Of a stretch of DNA of 64,000 nucleotides, positions 1 to 7,952 are shown one piece after another; within the stretch, counting starts at the first letter, position 1; each line of letters opens with the position of its first letter. Below the pieces are notes generated by a model. The model was not told where the DNA came from. It saw only the letters and a program-made list of their open reading frames with translations, and searched no databases. Source of the DNA: Gammaproteobacteria bacterium (GTDB lineage Bacteria; Pseudomonadota; Gammaproteobacteria; Chromatiales; Chromatiaceae); contig RZZN01000020.1 in assembly GCA_009929855.1 (NCBI GenBank), forward strand, positions 1 through 64,000, given 5' to 3'. The translations under genes were made by a program, and so were the position numbers.

Positions 1-78
1 GACATCGTGTTGAGCAACGGAAATGGGCTAAAAGCCATGGTCGCAATTCGGTCAGCAGCACGGGGGGACGGCGATTTT

Positions 79-537
79 TTAGGGTTTTCTTTCAGGCACA
101 AAATAGGGCGGACGCCGGGTCAAGAGCGCCAGGCACAGGCGCAACGACCAGATCGCGATCAAGAACAGGCCGATCCCGACACGGGCGTTTCGATTGGGCT
201 CGACATAGGTGAACCAGAAAAACGCAACGAGGAAGAGCAGGGAGCCGGCGACATCCCAGCGGACACGAACCGGTTGGCCGCGAAAGATCAAGGTTCCGCG
301 CAGATAGAGAATCAGCTCGGCAAAGAGCAGATAGTTGGCCAGGATGATGGTCAGCCAGGGGGGGAATTGATCGCGTGGCAGCAGGAAGAGCGCCGCCGAA
401 AGCACCCGGCATGCCGAACCGGTCAGCCAATAGCCGAAGCCGGGGTAGGTGCGACGTGTCCAGAAGACCATGGCCATGCTGAAGCTGACCGCCAAGGCGA
501 CCACCAGAGCGGCGATGATCAGGGTTTTAGTGTCCAT
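79..537 (-). CDS. Integral membrane protein resembling a diguanylate cyclase membrane sensor without its GGDEF domain
   Basis: The 152-residue product has four or five hydrophobic helices (about residues 5-25, 38-55, 60-80, 95-112 and 120-140) and a short basic tail that ends at a TAA codon. The N-terminus, with a PGFGYW stretch after the first helix, resembles the membrane sensor that precedes GGDEF domains in many proteobacterial diguanylate cyclases; that is family knowledge and was not tested. No GGDEF domain follows: the gene stops and nothing recognisable lies in the remaining 78 bases. It may be a truncated cyclase or a stand-alone membrane protein. The plus-strand frame over it looks like a GC-driven shadow. 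Confidence 0.6.
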   Translation of the reverse strand: MDTKTLIIAALVVALAVSFSMAMVFWTRRTYPGFGYWLTGSACRVLSAALFLLPRDQFPPWLTIILANYLLFAELILYLRGTLIFRGQPVRVRWDVAGSLLFLVAFFWFTYVEPNRNARVGIGLFLIAIWSLRLCLALLTRRPPYFVPERKP

Positions 538-943
538 TCCACTCCAGGTTGAGCCGCGGGGACAGATCGCATCGCCGGACAGGAGACGGGGCTAGCCGAC
601 TCTGGCGCTCGCCTAGGGTATCAAGGATACGAGGATGACGGGTGTCTTGCTGATCTCAACCTGATCCGGCGATTGGTCATCGGATGCCTGGTAGCATCAG
701 CCTTGGATGACAGCTCCTTGTGCGAGCCCCGTGCTGAGACGATGGAATTCTCGGGTATGGCCCCTGAACACAAACCTCCGGAATCAAGTAGATGTGAAGT
801 CCCGCGAGCGGTGGGTGATTGCGCGACATCGCCCGCGCACGGGAACGATCATCATCCAGGAACAGGACGACCATCGCGTGATGGTGTAATCCGTCTAGAC
901 TCAATGTTACGAGTACAACAATCACATCGTCGGAGTCATCATC
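538..943. other. Intergenic region without a recognised gene
   Basis: About 400 bases lie between the divergent membrane protein and the decarboxylase-like gene. Short open frames exist on both strands but have no convincing composition or ribosome site. The only clear signal is a GGAG motif eight bases before the downstream ATG. Promoters for both genes are presumably here but no convincing -35/-10 pair was picked out. Confidence 0.4.
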
Positions 944-2092
944 ATGTCAATCATCGATCACCATCATAGGAGTGGCTTCATCTTGTCAGTGCTGCTGCTG
1001 GCCATCCTCGTCTGGCTGACGTCAGCGCAGGCCGCGCAGCCCCAGGCCGCCATGGCTGCCGCAACCACCGATGCGCCCATCGTGACCGATCTGAAACAGC
1101 TCCTCGTCATCCGCCCCGACATCCAGGCAGCGCTGGCCGAATCACTGGTGCGCGCGGACTGGAATGGCATCACGACGCTGGATGACTATCATGGCTACCT
1201 GAACGATGCCGTGCGACGCGTGCCCAATGCCCAGACACTGCTGGACGACGCCGCATTGTTCTATTTTCTGATCAATCAGTCCGACGCGCTGCGTGCCAGC
1301 GAGCCCTTCCAGCAATGGGTGATCCGCTTCGTGCAGGACTGGGGCTCGTTCCTGGATACCCCGGCATCGCTGGCCGACATCCAGTCCTTCTATGCCGACC
1401 CAAGATATCGCATGGACGACTACTTCGTCGGCCCCGGCGGCTGGCAGAACTACAACCAGTTCTTCGCGCGCGAGGTCAAGCCGGGGCGCCGGCCCATCGC
1501 CGGGCGCTGCGATGAGGAGATCATCGTCTCGCCAGCCGACAGTGTCTTCCTCGGGACCTGGCCCATCACCGACACTGGCACCATCGAGGTCAAGGGCGTG
1601 CCTTACTCGATCCCGGCGCTGCTCGAAGGCAGTCCCTATGCCGAGGCCTTCAAGGGCGGTGTCTTCACCCATGCCTTCCTCAACGTCAACGACTATCACC
1701 GCTTTCACACCCCGGTCGCCGGCAAGGTCTTGGAGCAGCGGGTGATCCTTGGCAAGATGGTCCTGGAGGTCGAGCGCAAGCCGGACGGCGGGCTCGATCC
1801 GCTGGATCCGGTGGGATACCAGTTCACTCAGGCGCGCGGCCTGCTGGTGCTCGAGAGTGAGCGCATCGGTCTGGTCGCGGTCCTGCCGATCGGCATGGCT
1901 CAGGTCTCGTCGGTCACGCAGACGCCGGACGTGGGCGTGAACCTGGCCAAGGGTGAGCCGTTCGGCTTCTTCCAGTTCGGTGGCTCGGACATCATCATGC
2001 TGTTCCAGCCGCAGCGGGTGCGTTTCACCGCCGAGGTGGACAAGCACTATCTTCAGGGTGAGCAGATCGGTCAGGCGTTGCAAACAGAGTGA
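944..2092 (+). CDS. Exported or membrane-anchored phosphatidylserine decarboxylase-like protein
   Basis: This 382-residue protein belongs to the phosphatidylserine decarboxylase family, pyruvoyl enzymes that convert phosphatidylserine to phosphatidylethanolamine and self-cleave at a Gly-Ser bond. Visible signatures are DYHRFHTPVAG (about residues 250-260), matching the catalytic histidine region, and GGSDIIMLF (G347-S348) where the family usually has LGST. Residues 12-30 form a hydrophobic helix ending in SAQA, so it looks secreted or anchored in the membrane. The N-terminal ~120 residues are helical and absent from the short bacterial enzyme. The start is supported by GGAG eight bases upstream. 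It stands alone, so a role as the main housekeeping enzyme is not certain; it may act on another substrate. Confidence 0.8.
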   Translation: MSIIDHHHRSGFILSVLLLAILVWLTSAQAAQPQAAMAAATTDAPIVTDLKQLLVIRPDIQAALAESLVRADWNGITTLDDYHGYLNDAVRRVPNAQTLLDDAALFYFLINQSDALRASEPFQQWVIRFVQDWGSFLDTPASLADIQSFYADPRYRMDDYFVGPGGWQNYNQFFAREVKPGRRPIAGRCDEEIIVSPADSVFLGTWPITDTGTIEVKGVPYSIPALLEGSPYAEAFKGGVFTHAFLNVNDYHRFHTPVAGKVLEQRVILGKMVLEVERKPDGGLDPLDPVGYQFTQARGLLVLESERIGLVAVLPIGMAQVSSVTQTPDVGVNLAKGEPFGFFQFGGSDIIMLFQPQRVRFTAEVDKHYLQGEQIGQALQTE

Positions 2093-2108
2093 GCTGAATG
2101 CGTTGCCT

Positions 2109-2136
2109 GCTGCCGCGAGCGTGCCGCCGCGGCAGC
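2109..2136. terminator. Inverted repeat between convergent genes, possible bidirectional terminator
   Basis: A perfect 9-bp inverted repeat (GCTGCCGCG and its complement) with a 10-base loop lies between the end of the decarboxylase-like gene and the end of the convergent glycosidase gene. No T-run follows on either strand, so intrinsic termination is only suggested by position and stem strength. Confidence 0.4.
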
Positions 2137-2140
2137 ATGG

Positions 2141-4648
2141 TCAGCGGTAGTCGACGGTGATCGCCGCGGCTCCGGCCGGGATGAAGGCATGATGGGTGTC
2201 GCTCGGGATGGGTTTGCCGTCGGCCTGGGCACTGCTGATCTCGCCGAAACGGCATGGATAGACGAGGCGCACGCCGGCCGGGGCCTGGTCGATCTGGATC
2301 CGGACCTGCTGGCTGGTGCGATCGACTGTCAGTCGGTAGCTCAGTGGTGTCCCGAAGAGCGTCGGAGCGTTGTGCACCCCCACGCTCTCGCCATCCTTCA
2401 GCCAGTGGGGCAAGAGACCCGCGGCGAGATCGATGTGGGGGTCGCTATCCTCGTCGGACTCGGACAAGAGGATGTCGCGCAGCAGCATCAGGAATTCAGC
2501 CGCTGCCCAGCCGTGGGGAATGTCACCCATGTACCACCAGCGCTCGGGAACCTCGGCGAAGTCACTGGCGATCGGGTCGCAATGCTGCTCGTTCCAGGCA
2601 CCTTGGGTGACGGACCAACGTCCGTCGCCCACCGCGTGCGAGACCGATGCGTAGCCCGCATTGCCGATCGACCATGCCAGACATTGATCCATGCGCTGGA
2701 GGTCGCCGATCAGCAGGAAGGCATGGGCGAGCTGCAGTGTGAGATAGGGTCCGAAACAGAACCAGGCGCTGTCATGGCGGAAGCCGCCATCACGGACGAA
2801 GTGCGACCAGATGGTTTCGAGCGTCATCCGCGCCGCCCAGTCGATGTCTTCCCCCAGCCGTTTGCCTTGGTCGAGCCGGCAGGGATGGAAATAGGCCAAG
2901 GCGCCGATCATGGTGGAGTCGAGTCGACCGACATCACCGGGTCCAGTGGGGATGAAGGTCTCCCAATAGCCGCGGCGGGACTGCTCGGCGAGCACCCAGC
3001 GGATCGAGTCGCTCGTCGCGCGGCGGACGTCATCGTAGATCGCCCACAGCTCACCGACCTCGTGCGCGCCGATGCGCTCGGCGAGCTTCGCGGCCTCCCA
3101 CAGGCCCGCCAGCGCCCAGAGGTCGTCCCAGTAGTGGGGTTGATGCTTGTCGCCGAGGTGCTCGGCGCTCCAGCCGCTGTGCAGCAGTCCGTACGGGCTG
3201 CGGTTGTCGCGAATCCAGCGCGCGCCCTCCAGCACATATGGAAAGTAGAGACCGGCCCCGAAACGCTCGCTGGGACCGAGGATGCGGTCGAAACGCCCGA
3301 TCGCCCAGAGTGCTTGACCGTTGCTGTCCCATTCATGATCGTTCTTCTCGTGCGCGCCGCCAAAGAATCCATGCAGACGCGCCGGTCCGATCCAACCTGG
3401 GCCGCGGTTGAACACGGTCGGGTAATGAGTCCCGAACTGCTGACGGGGCAGGTTCAGGTCGCCGCTCAACGCACAGGCGATCCCCTCGACCGACGAATCG
3501 CGGACCCAGAAGGCGTCATAGATCGTGGGTCCGGGGTGGATCTGGCCATGATCGGCGAGGATCAGCAGGTGTGAGCGACAGATGCGAAACAGAACACCCA
3601 GATGCGCGAGCGCGGCTGGGAGCAGCGGCTGTGTGCCGCTGACCCGAAGCTTCTGTCGCCAAAAGTCGTGGTTGGCCTGTTCGAGTGCATCGGCGGGCGT
3701 GGCGATCAGCTCGGCGAGATCAGACGCACCCCGGTAGTCGTCGACTGGCAGTCGGATGTCGAGCGTGAGCGCTCCATGCGCGGTCGTCGCGAGGGGCCAG
3801 GCAAACACCCCGGTGACGAGTCCGGCGACATGATCGCTGGCCTCGTCGTGACCATTGAGCGTCCCGTGAGTCTCCAGGTCGCGGAACGGATTCACTCTGA
3901 GGTAATGATTGGGATCGTGCGACCCGTCCGCGTTGCCATACAGGCCATGGTGCGCGGGTGCGCTGTCGAAGACCGGCCCCATGCGATTGCCGATCTGAAG
4001 ACAGCGATCCTGGTGGTCGTAGCTCAGATGGGTCAGGCGATTGTCGCTGCTCAGCCGGCCCGCCTTGTCGTGCCGCTCGAAGCCGGTCGGGCCGAATGGG
4101 CTGATGCTGATACAGAGCCAGGGTTGACTGGGCAGATCGGGCGGCGCTTGCACCCGTAGCCGCAACAGCACAATGCTGCGCTGGCGGGCGCCCTGGGTGG
4201 TGGCGAGTGCCTTGTGCTCGACCAGGATCCCCGAAGAGGTTCGATAGCGGGTCAGGACGACAGGCAGGTCATGATCCTCCAGCCCCTGCGTGAGCGCGGG
4301 GCCATCCGCCAGACGTACTGGATTCTGCGGTAGATCGAGTCGGCGTGTCAGCGGATCGAAGAGAAAAAAGCCGACGGCATAGTGATCGTAGACCGGCTCC
4401 ACCTCGCCGGCCTGACCGACCAGGCTTTCTTGGTGATGATCCTTCACGCCGATCATGTTCCAGTAACGGTAGTGTGCATTCGAGGCGAAGGCTGCTTCCT
4501 TCGAGCCGAACAGACCGCCATCGAAGGGCTCGACCCAGCGGCGAAAGTACTGCTGGACCCACCAGGGCTTCGGATAGGTCGCACCGCTGCCTGCGGCGCG
4601 CCACATCAGCTCATAGAACAGCCACTCGTGGGTCTGAGCTCTGCTCAT
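2141..4648 (-). CDS. Six-hairpin glycosidase (GH15 / debranching-enzyme-like), last gene of the radical SAM operon
   Basis: The product (835 residues from the chosen ATG) has an N-terminal beta-rich region, a helical barrel region of the (alpha/alpha)6 glycosidase type (about residues 330-720; landmarks YDAFWVRDSS, NDHEWDSNGQALW and HYWDDLWALAGLW) and a C-terminal beta-sandwich of about 100 residues. Such enzymes act on alpha-glucans or related glycosides; acidic residues in EWDS and WDD are candidate catalytic positions, but substrate cannot be assigned. No signal peptide is seen, so it is probably cytoplasmic. The chosen start overlaps the stop of the radical SAM gene as ATGA, indicating translational coupling; a longer frame upstream runs inside that gene and is not protein-like. 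Confidence 0.75.
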   Translation of the reverse strand: MSRAQTHEWLFYELMWRAAGSGATYPKPWWVQQYFRRWVEPFDGGLFGSKEAAFASNAHYRYWNMIGVKDHHQESLVGQAGEVEPVYDHYAVGFFLFDPLTRRLDLPQNPVRLADGPALTQGLEDHDLPVVLTRYRTSSGILVEHKALATTQGARQRSIVLLRLRVQAPPDLPSQPWLCISISPFGPTGFERHDKAGRLSSDNRLTHLSYDHQDRCLQIGNRMGPVFDSAPAHHGLYGNADGSHDPNHYLRVNPFRDLETHGTLNGHDEASDHVAGLVTGVFAWPLATTAHGALTLDIRLPVDDYRGASDLAELIATPADALEQANHDFWRQKLRVSGTQPLLPAALAHLGVLFRICRSHLLILADHGQIHPGPTIYDAFWVRDSSVEGIACALSGDLNLPRQQFGTHYPTVFNRGPGWIGPARLHGFFGGAHEKNDHEWDSNGQALWAIGRFDRILGPSERFGAGLYFPYVLEGARWIRDNRSPYGLLHSGWSAEHLGDKHQPHYWDDLWALAGLWEAAKLAERIGAHEVGELWAIYDDVRRATSDSIRWVLAEQSRRGYWETFIPTGPGDVGRLDSTMIGALAYFHPCRLDQGKRLGEDIDWAARMTLETIWSHFVRDGGFRHDSAWFCFGPYLTLQLAHAFLLIGDLQRMDQCLAWSIGNAGYASVSHAVGDGRWSVTQGAWNEQHCDPIASDFAEVPERWWYMGDIPHGWAAAEFLMLLRDILLSESDEDSDPHIDLAAGLLPHWLKDGESVGVHNAPTLFGTPLSYRLTVDRTSQQVRIQIDQAPAGVRLVYPCRFGEISSAQADGKPIPSDTHHAFIPAGAAAITVDYR

Positions 4649-6114
4649 GGCCAGTCGCTCTCCTCGGCGGGACGCGCCGAACGGGTGAGGGGGGCGGGCG
4701 TCGGGTCCATCCGGCTGGCCGGCATCTGGCCGATGCGGGCCGCGAACAGTGCCCGCAGCCATTGCTCGCGCACTTGGCAGCCGTCCGCGGTCAGCGCATC
4801 CCCGTTGGCCTCGAAGGCATTGCCCATGCAGCCGGCGCCGCACAGATTCATCCAACGGCAACTCGCACAGGATGGGATACGCGTCGGGCGGCTCAGACAG
4901 TCACTGATGATGACCTGCAGGTGCTCGCTCGAGGCGAGGGTCGCCAGATCCTGCTCGCGCACATTGCCCAATCGGTAGGCGCTACCGCGATGGAAGCATT
5001 GGCAGGGGTAGAGATTGCCATCGGGATCGAGCCGCAACTGACTGCCGATATTGCAGCGGTAGGGCTCGCCGGGACGGTCGATCCCAAGTGAGAAACAATC
5101 CGCCAAAAGGTCCATGCGTCCGCGCAGCCGAGCCGCCGCGTCGGTCAAGACGCGCCACATCGCCAATCGCTGCGTGTCCTCGAGGATGAGCTCAGACCAG
5201 TGCCGGCGGGCGCGTCCCGCGCAGGCCAGTGGCGGGAATTGGACGACGCGGATCTCCAGGGTCGTCATGAGGTCGATGAACGCCGCCACCTCGGTATGAT
5301 TCAGTTGCATCGGTGTGAAGGCGACCACCAGATCCTCGCCTTTGCCCGCGGCGCGCAGATGATCGATGGCCGCGCGGGTGCGTGCGTAGCTTCCCACGCC
5401 GCGGATCTGGTCGTGGACCGCCGCGCTGGCCCCATCCAGGCTCAGTTGGATCTTGATCGGCAATCGCGCCAGTGTCGCGGCGAGTGCTCGATCGATCAGA
5501 GTCCCATTGCTGCCGAGCGCGACCAGCAGACCCTGATCGAGTGCGTGAGTCACCAACCGGTACCAGTCAGGATGCAACAACGGCTCACCGCCACCGAGAC
5601 TGATCGAGGTCCCGCCGGCGGCCTTGACCTGATCGATGACGCGCAGGATCTCGGTGGTGGTCAGCTCCCGCGTACCTGCCTCGCCGGCAGCCAGGTAGCA
5701 ATGCCGACAATGCAGGTTGCAGGCGCGGGTGATCTCGATCGCGAGGCTGTGGAAACGGTTTTTCGCGGGGACCTCCCATGCCGCGGTCTCGGGTGGCGCC
5801 GGGGTGCCATCGCTGACCAGGCCGGCCGCGGCCATCCGCGCTAGGAATGCGCTCACCCCGGCCGCGGTCTCCGGATCCTTTTCGCCGGTGAGTCGGCTGG
5901 CGATCTCGGCGGGTGAATGGCGTCCATCGCAATGTGCCAGCACATCGAGCCCGGCGGCGTTGACCAGGGCCCAAGACGGCTGGTCCGGATCCAGCACGAA
6001 CGCGACCGCGCGCCCAACTGGCGCACAGTCACTCGTGGTGCCCAGCGGCTCGACCTGTAGGCGCGCTCCCCGCCGTGGTCGGGGCGGGCAGGCGGGGGGG
6101 GCGTCGGTGCTCAT
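4645..6114 (-). CDS. Radical SAM/SPASM protein with a PqqD/RRE-like N-terminal domain
   Basis: The 489-residue product begins with about 100 residues resembling PqqD (helix-rich, with AVNAAGLDVL-like and SPAEIASRL segments), the fold used as a RiPP recognition element. The radical SAM core carries CNLHCRHC (C132, C136, C139) for the catalytic 4Fe-4S cluster and a GGGEPLLHP motif. The C-terminus has a SPASM domain with a DGNLYPCQCF segment and a CASCRWMNLCGAGC cysteine cluster for auxiliary clusters. Relatives such as PqqE and sactipeptide maturases modify ribosomal peptides. The ATG was chosen just after the upstream gene's stop; a longer in-frame extension lies inside that gene. It ends overlapping the glycosidase start. 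Peptide modification is inferred; no classical short precursor gene is adjacent. Confidence 0.85.
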   Translation of the reverse strand: MSTDAPPACPPRPRRGARLQVEPLGTTSDCAPVGRAVAFVLDPDQPSWALVNAAGLDVLAHCDGRHSPAEIASRLTGEKDPETAAGVSAFLARMAAAGLVSDGTPAPPETAAWEVPAKNRFHSLAIEITRACNLHCRHCYLAAGEAGTRELTTTEILRVIDQVKAAGGTSISLGGGEPLLHPDWYRLVTHALDQGLLVALGSNGTLIDRALAATLARLPIKIQLSLDGASAAVHDQIRGVGSYARTRAAIDHLRAAGKGEDLVVAFTPMQLNHTEVAAFIDLMTTLEIRVVQFPPLACAGRARRHWSELILEDTQRLAMWRVLTDAAARLRGRMDLLADCFSLGIDRPGEPYRCNIGSQLRLDPDGNLYPCQCFHRGSAYRLGNVREQDLATLASSEHLQVIISDCLSRPTRIPSCASCRWMNLCGAGCMGNAFEANGDALTADGCQVREQWLRALFAARIGQMPASRMDPTPAPLTRSARPAEESDWP

Positions 6115-6124
6115 GCCAAGCCGC

Positions 6125-6763
6125 TCATCGGCGTGTCGGCAGGCGCATGCGATCCAGCTCAGCCAACAGCTCGGGCTTCGGGATGCCTTCGAACCAGCGC
6201 GGGATGCGCATCTGCTCCCAAGCCAAACGCCGAGCCTGGCCGTGGGCCTGCGATGCGAGCGCAAGCGTCGGGCTCTGCGCCTCACCACGGAAGGTCGGAC
6301 GAGGCATGGTCATGGCTTCGAAACCGTAGGTCTCGTCCGCTGCCAAGTTCACCCCGTGGCGCGCCAACACCTCGGCAATGCCTTCGCTCAGCGCCACGAA
6401 GAGTGCGGGCTGACTGAGGATCTGTGTCTGCAATGGGGTTGCGGGCTGTGGTGTCGGATCGACCTGGTTGTCCGCGATCGGCAATCGCTCTTTCTCTAGG
6501 ATGTGCACGATCCAAGGATCGAGTGGGCCTGGGAAGGGTTGCGGCCACGGGAACAGGTCGGGGTCGATGGCCGTCATGTAAACCTCCGGCAAGAACACTG
6601 GCCGACGGTAGACCTTGGGCACGAAGAGATACAAGGTGTTTTCGGGCAGCTTCACCTGTCCCTTCAGGATCTGCGCGATGCGCTCGCTCAGGTCTCGCAG
6701 CAGGGCTTGATTGCGCAGGATATCGTCACGAAGCGCACGGCTTCGTTCAGTGAGCTCTTGCAT
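6125..6763 (-). CDS. Uncharacterised 212-residue protein with two copies of a ~45-residue module, possible radical SAM substrate
   Basis: No family was recognised. The protein has two related segments, about residues 18-62 and 118-162, sharing the pattern AL-x3-LSE-x-IA-x2-L, then V-x-L, Y-x-F, RP-x-F and E (about 16 matching positions over 42 with one gap). A Pro/aromatic-rich linker around residues 66-85 joins them, followed by a charged C-terminal tail. There are no cysteines, signal peptide or membrane segment. AAGGAG eight bases before the ATG is a strong ribosome site. It is the first gene of the operon, ending ten bases before the radical SAM start. The position suggests a modified substrate or partner, but it is longer than most RiPP precursors. 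Confidence 0.6.
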   Translation of the reverse strand: MQELTERSRALRDDILRNQALLRDLSERIAQILKGQVKLPENTLYLFVPKVYRRPVFLPEVYMTAIDPDLFPWPQPFPGPLDPWIVHILEKERLPIADNQVDPTPQPATPLQTQILSQPALFVALSEGIAEVLARHGVNLAADETYGFEAMTMPRPTFRGEAQSPTLALASQAHGQARRLAWEQMRIPRWFEGIPKPELLAELDRMRLPTRR

Positions 6764-7092
6764 GACTGCAACTCCTTCTCTTCAGATGCGTCGCCTCTCG
6801 TATTTCAACTATAGTTCGTCACTGCGAGGCCGGGGCCTGGTGTAGGAAAAAATTCTCGCAGACGCCTTGCTGCTGTGAAACCAAGCGCCCTCTTGTCATT
6901 GGCATCTGTGTTTCATCGATCCAAGAGCTGTGTCGAGTCGATCCGGGAGGAGTGCGTCATGTCGTTGGCCGAGTCGGTCTCGTGCGGAATCGACCGCAGT
7001 CAGACGCACGACGGAGAGCACGGCCGAACAGGCTGGAGCGATCGCGCGAGCGCGCTCCAGCCGTCTGTCCATCCAGCGCATGAGGCAAGCCG
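6764..7092. promoter_or_regulatory. Divergent control region between the radical SAM operon and the beta-lactamase
   Basis: This 329-base gap separates two genes transcribed away from each other. On the minus-strand side an AACTATAGTT palindrome (6807-6816) lies about 45 bases from the operon start and could include a -10 element or operator. On the plus-strand side a short ORF with a strong ribosome site and a 10-bp inverted repeat precede the beta-lactamase (listed separately). No promoter could be confirmed by eye. Confidence 0.4.
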
Positions 7093-7105
7093 ATGCGTGA
7101 TCTAG
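6959..7105 (+). CDS. Possible short leader ORF upstream of the beta-lactamase
   Basis: A 48-codon frame starts six bases after GGGAGGAG (6945-6952), a near-perfect ribosome site stronger than that of the gene behind it. It ends 13 bases inside the beta-lactamase coding sequence in another frame. The predicted peptide is rich in Ser, Arg and His, with no signal peptide or known domain. The 10-bp hairpin at 7031-7062 lies within it. It could be a leader whose translation controls access to the beta-lactamase start, or a real small protein. Only the ribosome site and the overlap support it. Confidence 0.35.
   Translation: MSLAESVSCGIDRSQTHDGEHGRTGWSDRASALQPSVHPAHEASRCVI
7031..7062 (+). promoter_or_regulatory. 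Hairpin in the leader of the beta-lactamase gene
   Basis: GGCTGGAGCG and CGCTCCAGCC form a perfect 10-bp stem around a 12-base GC-rich loop, ending 30 bases before the beta-lactamase ATG and inside the short upstream ORF. No T-run follows, so it is not a typical terminator. A role in translational or attenuation control is inference. Confidence 0.4.
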
Positions 7106-7875
7106 CCCTCTTTTCGATGTTGATCCTATTCGTAGGCCTGGCTCAAGCCGAGGACAGGGCGATTGCTGGGCTGTTCGAGTCCGCGGGCGTCGATGGCACG
7201 CTGGTCATCGAGTCGGTCGACAGCGGCACGCGCATCGTGCATCAGGATTCGCGCGCGCGTCAGGCGTTCATCGCCGCATCGACCTTCAAGGTCTTCAATA
7301 CGCTCATCGCCGTCGAAGAGGGCGCGATCGCTTCAGCCACGGATCCCTTGCGCTGGGATGGCACCCAGTATGAGCTCACCGACTGGAATCGCGATCAGAC
7401 CTTGGAGAGCGCATTCAAGGTCAGCTGTGTCTGGTGCTATCAAGAGTTGGCGAGACGCGTCGGTGCCGAAAAGTACCCGGCCTATCTTCGACTGGCCGGT
7501 TATGGACAGTTGAGAGAGCCTTTCGATGGCAGCAGCTTTTGGTTGGACGGCGCGCTGACCATCAGCGCCGAGCAGCAGGTCGCCTTTCTCAAACAGGTCG
7601 TCGAGCGTCGTTTGCCATTGCGGGCGAGCACCTATGACACCCTCGAAACCATCATGCTCGCTGATGTCGGCCCCAATCATCGGCTCTATGCCAAGACCGG
7701 CTGGTCGACCCGCACCACACCGGGGATCGGTTGGTATGTGGGCTATGTGAAAGGCGCCGACGACACCTGGCTGTTCGCGCTGAATCTCGACGCGCAGGAC
7801 GCCGATGACCTGCCCTTGCGTCGACGCATCACACTCGATGCCCTGGCCATCAAGGGCATCCTGCCCGAGGATTGA
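7093..7875 (+). CDS. Class D (OXA-type) serine beta-lactamase family protein
   Basis: The 260-residue precursor has a short signal peptide (residues 1-18, ending GLAQA) and the class D landmarks in order: STFK with the active serine, SCVW (S-x-V), a YGQ in place of the usual [17 protein letters not shown], and KTGWS. These enzymes hydrolyse penicillins through a serine acyl-enzyme in the periplasm, with the STFK lysine usually carboxylated. GAGG lies seven bases before the ATG. Length is normal. Function is probable because all catalytic motifs are present except the changed YGN asparagine; activity and spectrum cannot be predicted. It reads towards the tandem hairpin repeat array. Confidence 0.88.
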   Translation: MRDLALFSMLILFVGLAQAEDRAIAGLFESAGVDGTLVIESVDSGTRIVHQDSRARQAFIAASTFKVFNTLIAVEEGAIASATDPLRWDGTQYELTDWNRDQTLESAFKVSCVWCYQELARRVGAEKYPAYLRLAGYGQLREPFDGSSFWLDGALTISAEQQVAFLKQVVERRLPLRASTYDTLETIMLADVGPNHRLYAKTGWSTRTTPGIGWYVGYVKGADDTWLFALNLDAQDADDLPLRRRITLDALAIKGILPED

Positions 7876-7952
7876 GCGACATGCTCACTCAGAGCCATGC
7901 GGACCAGCACCCCGACGACTCGCCGATACAGCGTCTGCCTCCAGAATCCAAA

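Noticed and set aside
1142-2083. 313-residue minus-strand frame
   Set aside because: It lies opposite the decarboxylase-like gene and has no recognisable domain.
2189-3574. 461-residue plus-strand frame
   Set aside because: It is antisense to the glycosidase, which has clear protein motifs; composition is that of a shadow frame.
4649-4861. Upstream extension of the glycosidase
   Set aside because: It lies inside the radical SAM gene in another frame and is Arg/Gly/Pro-rich; the ATGA overlap gives a better start.
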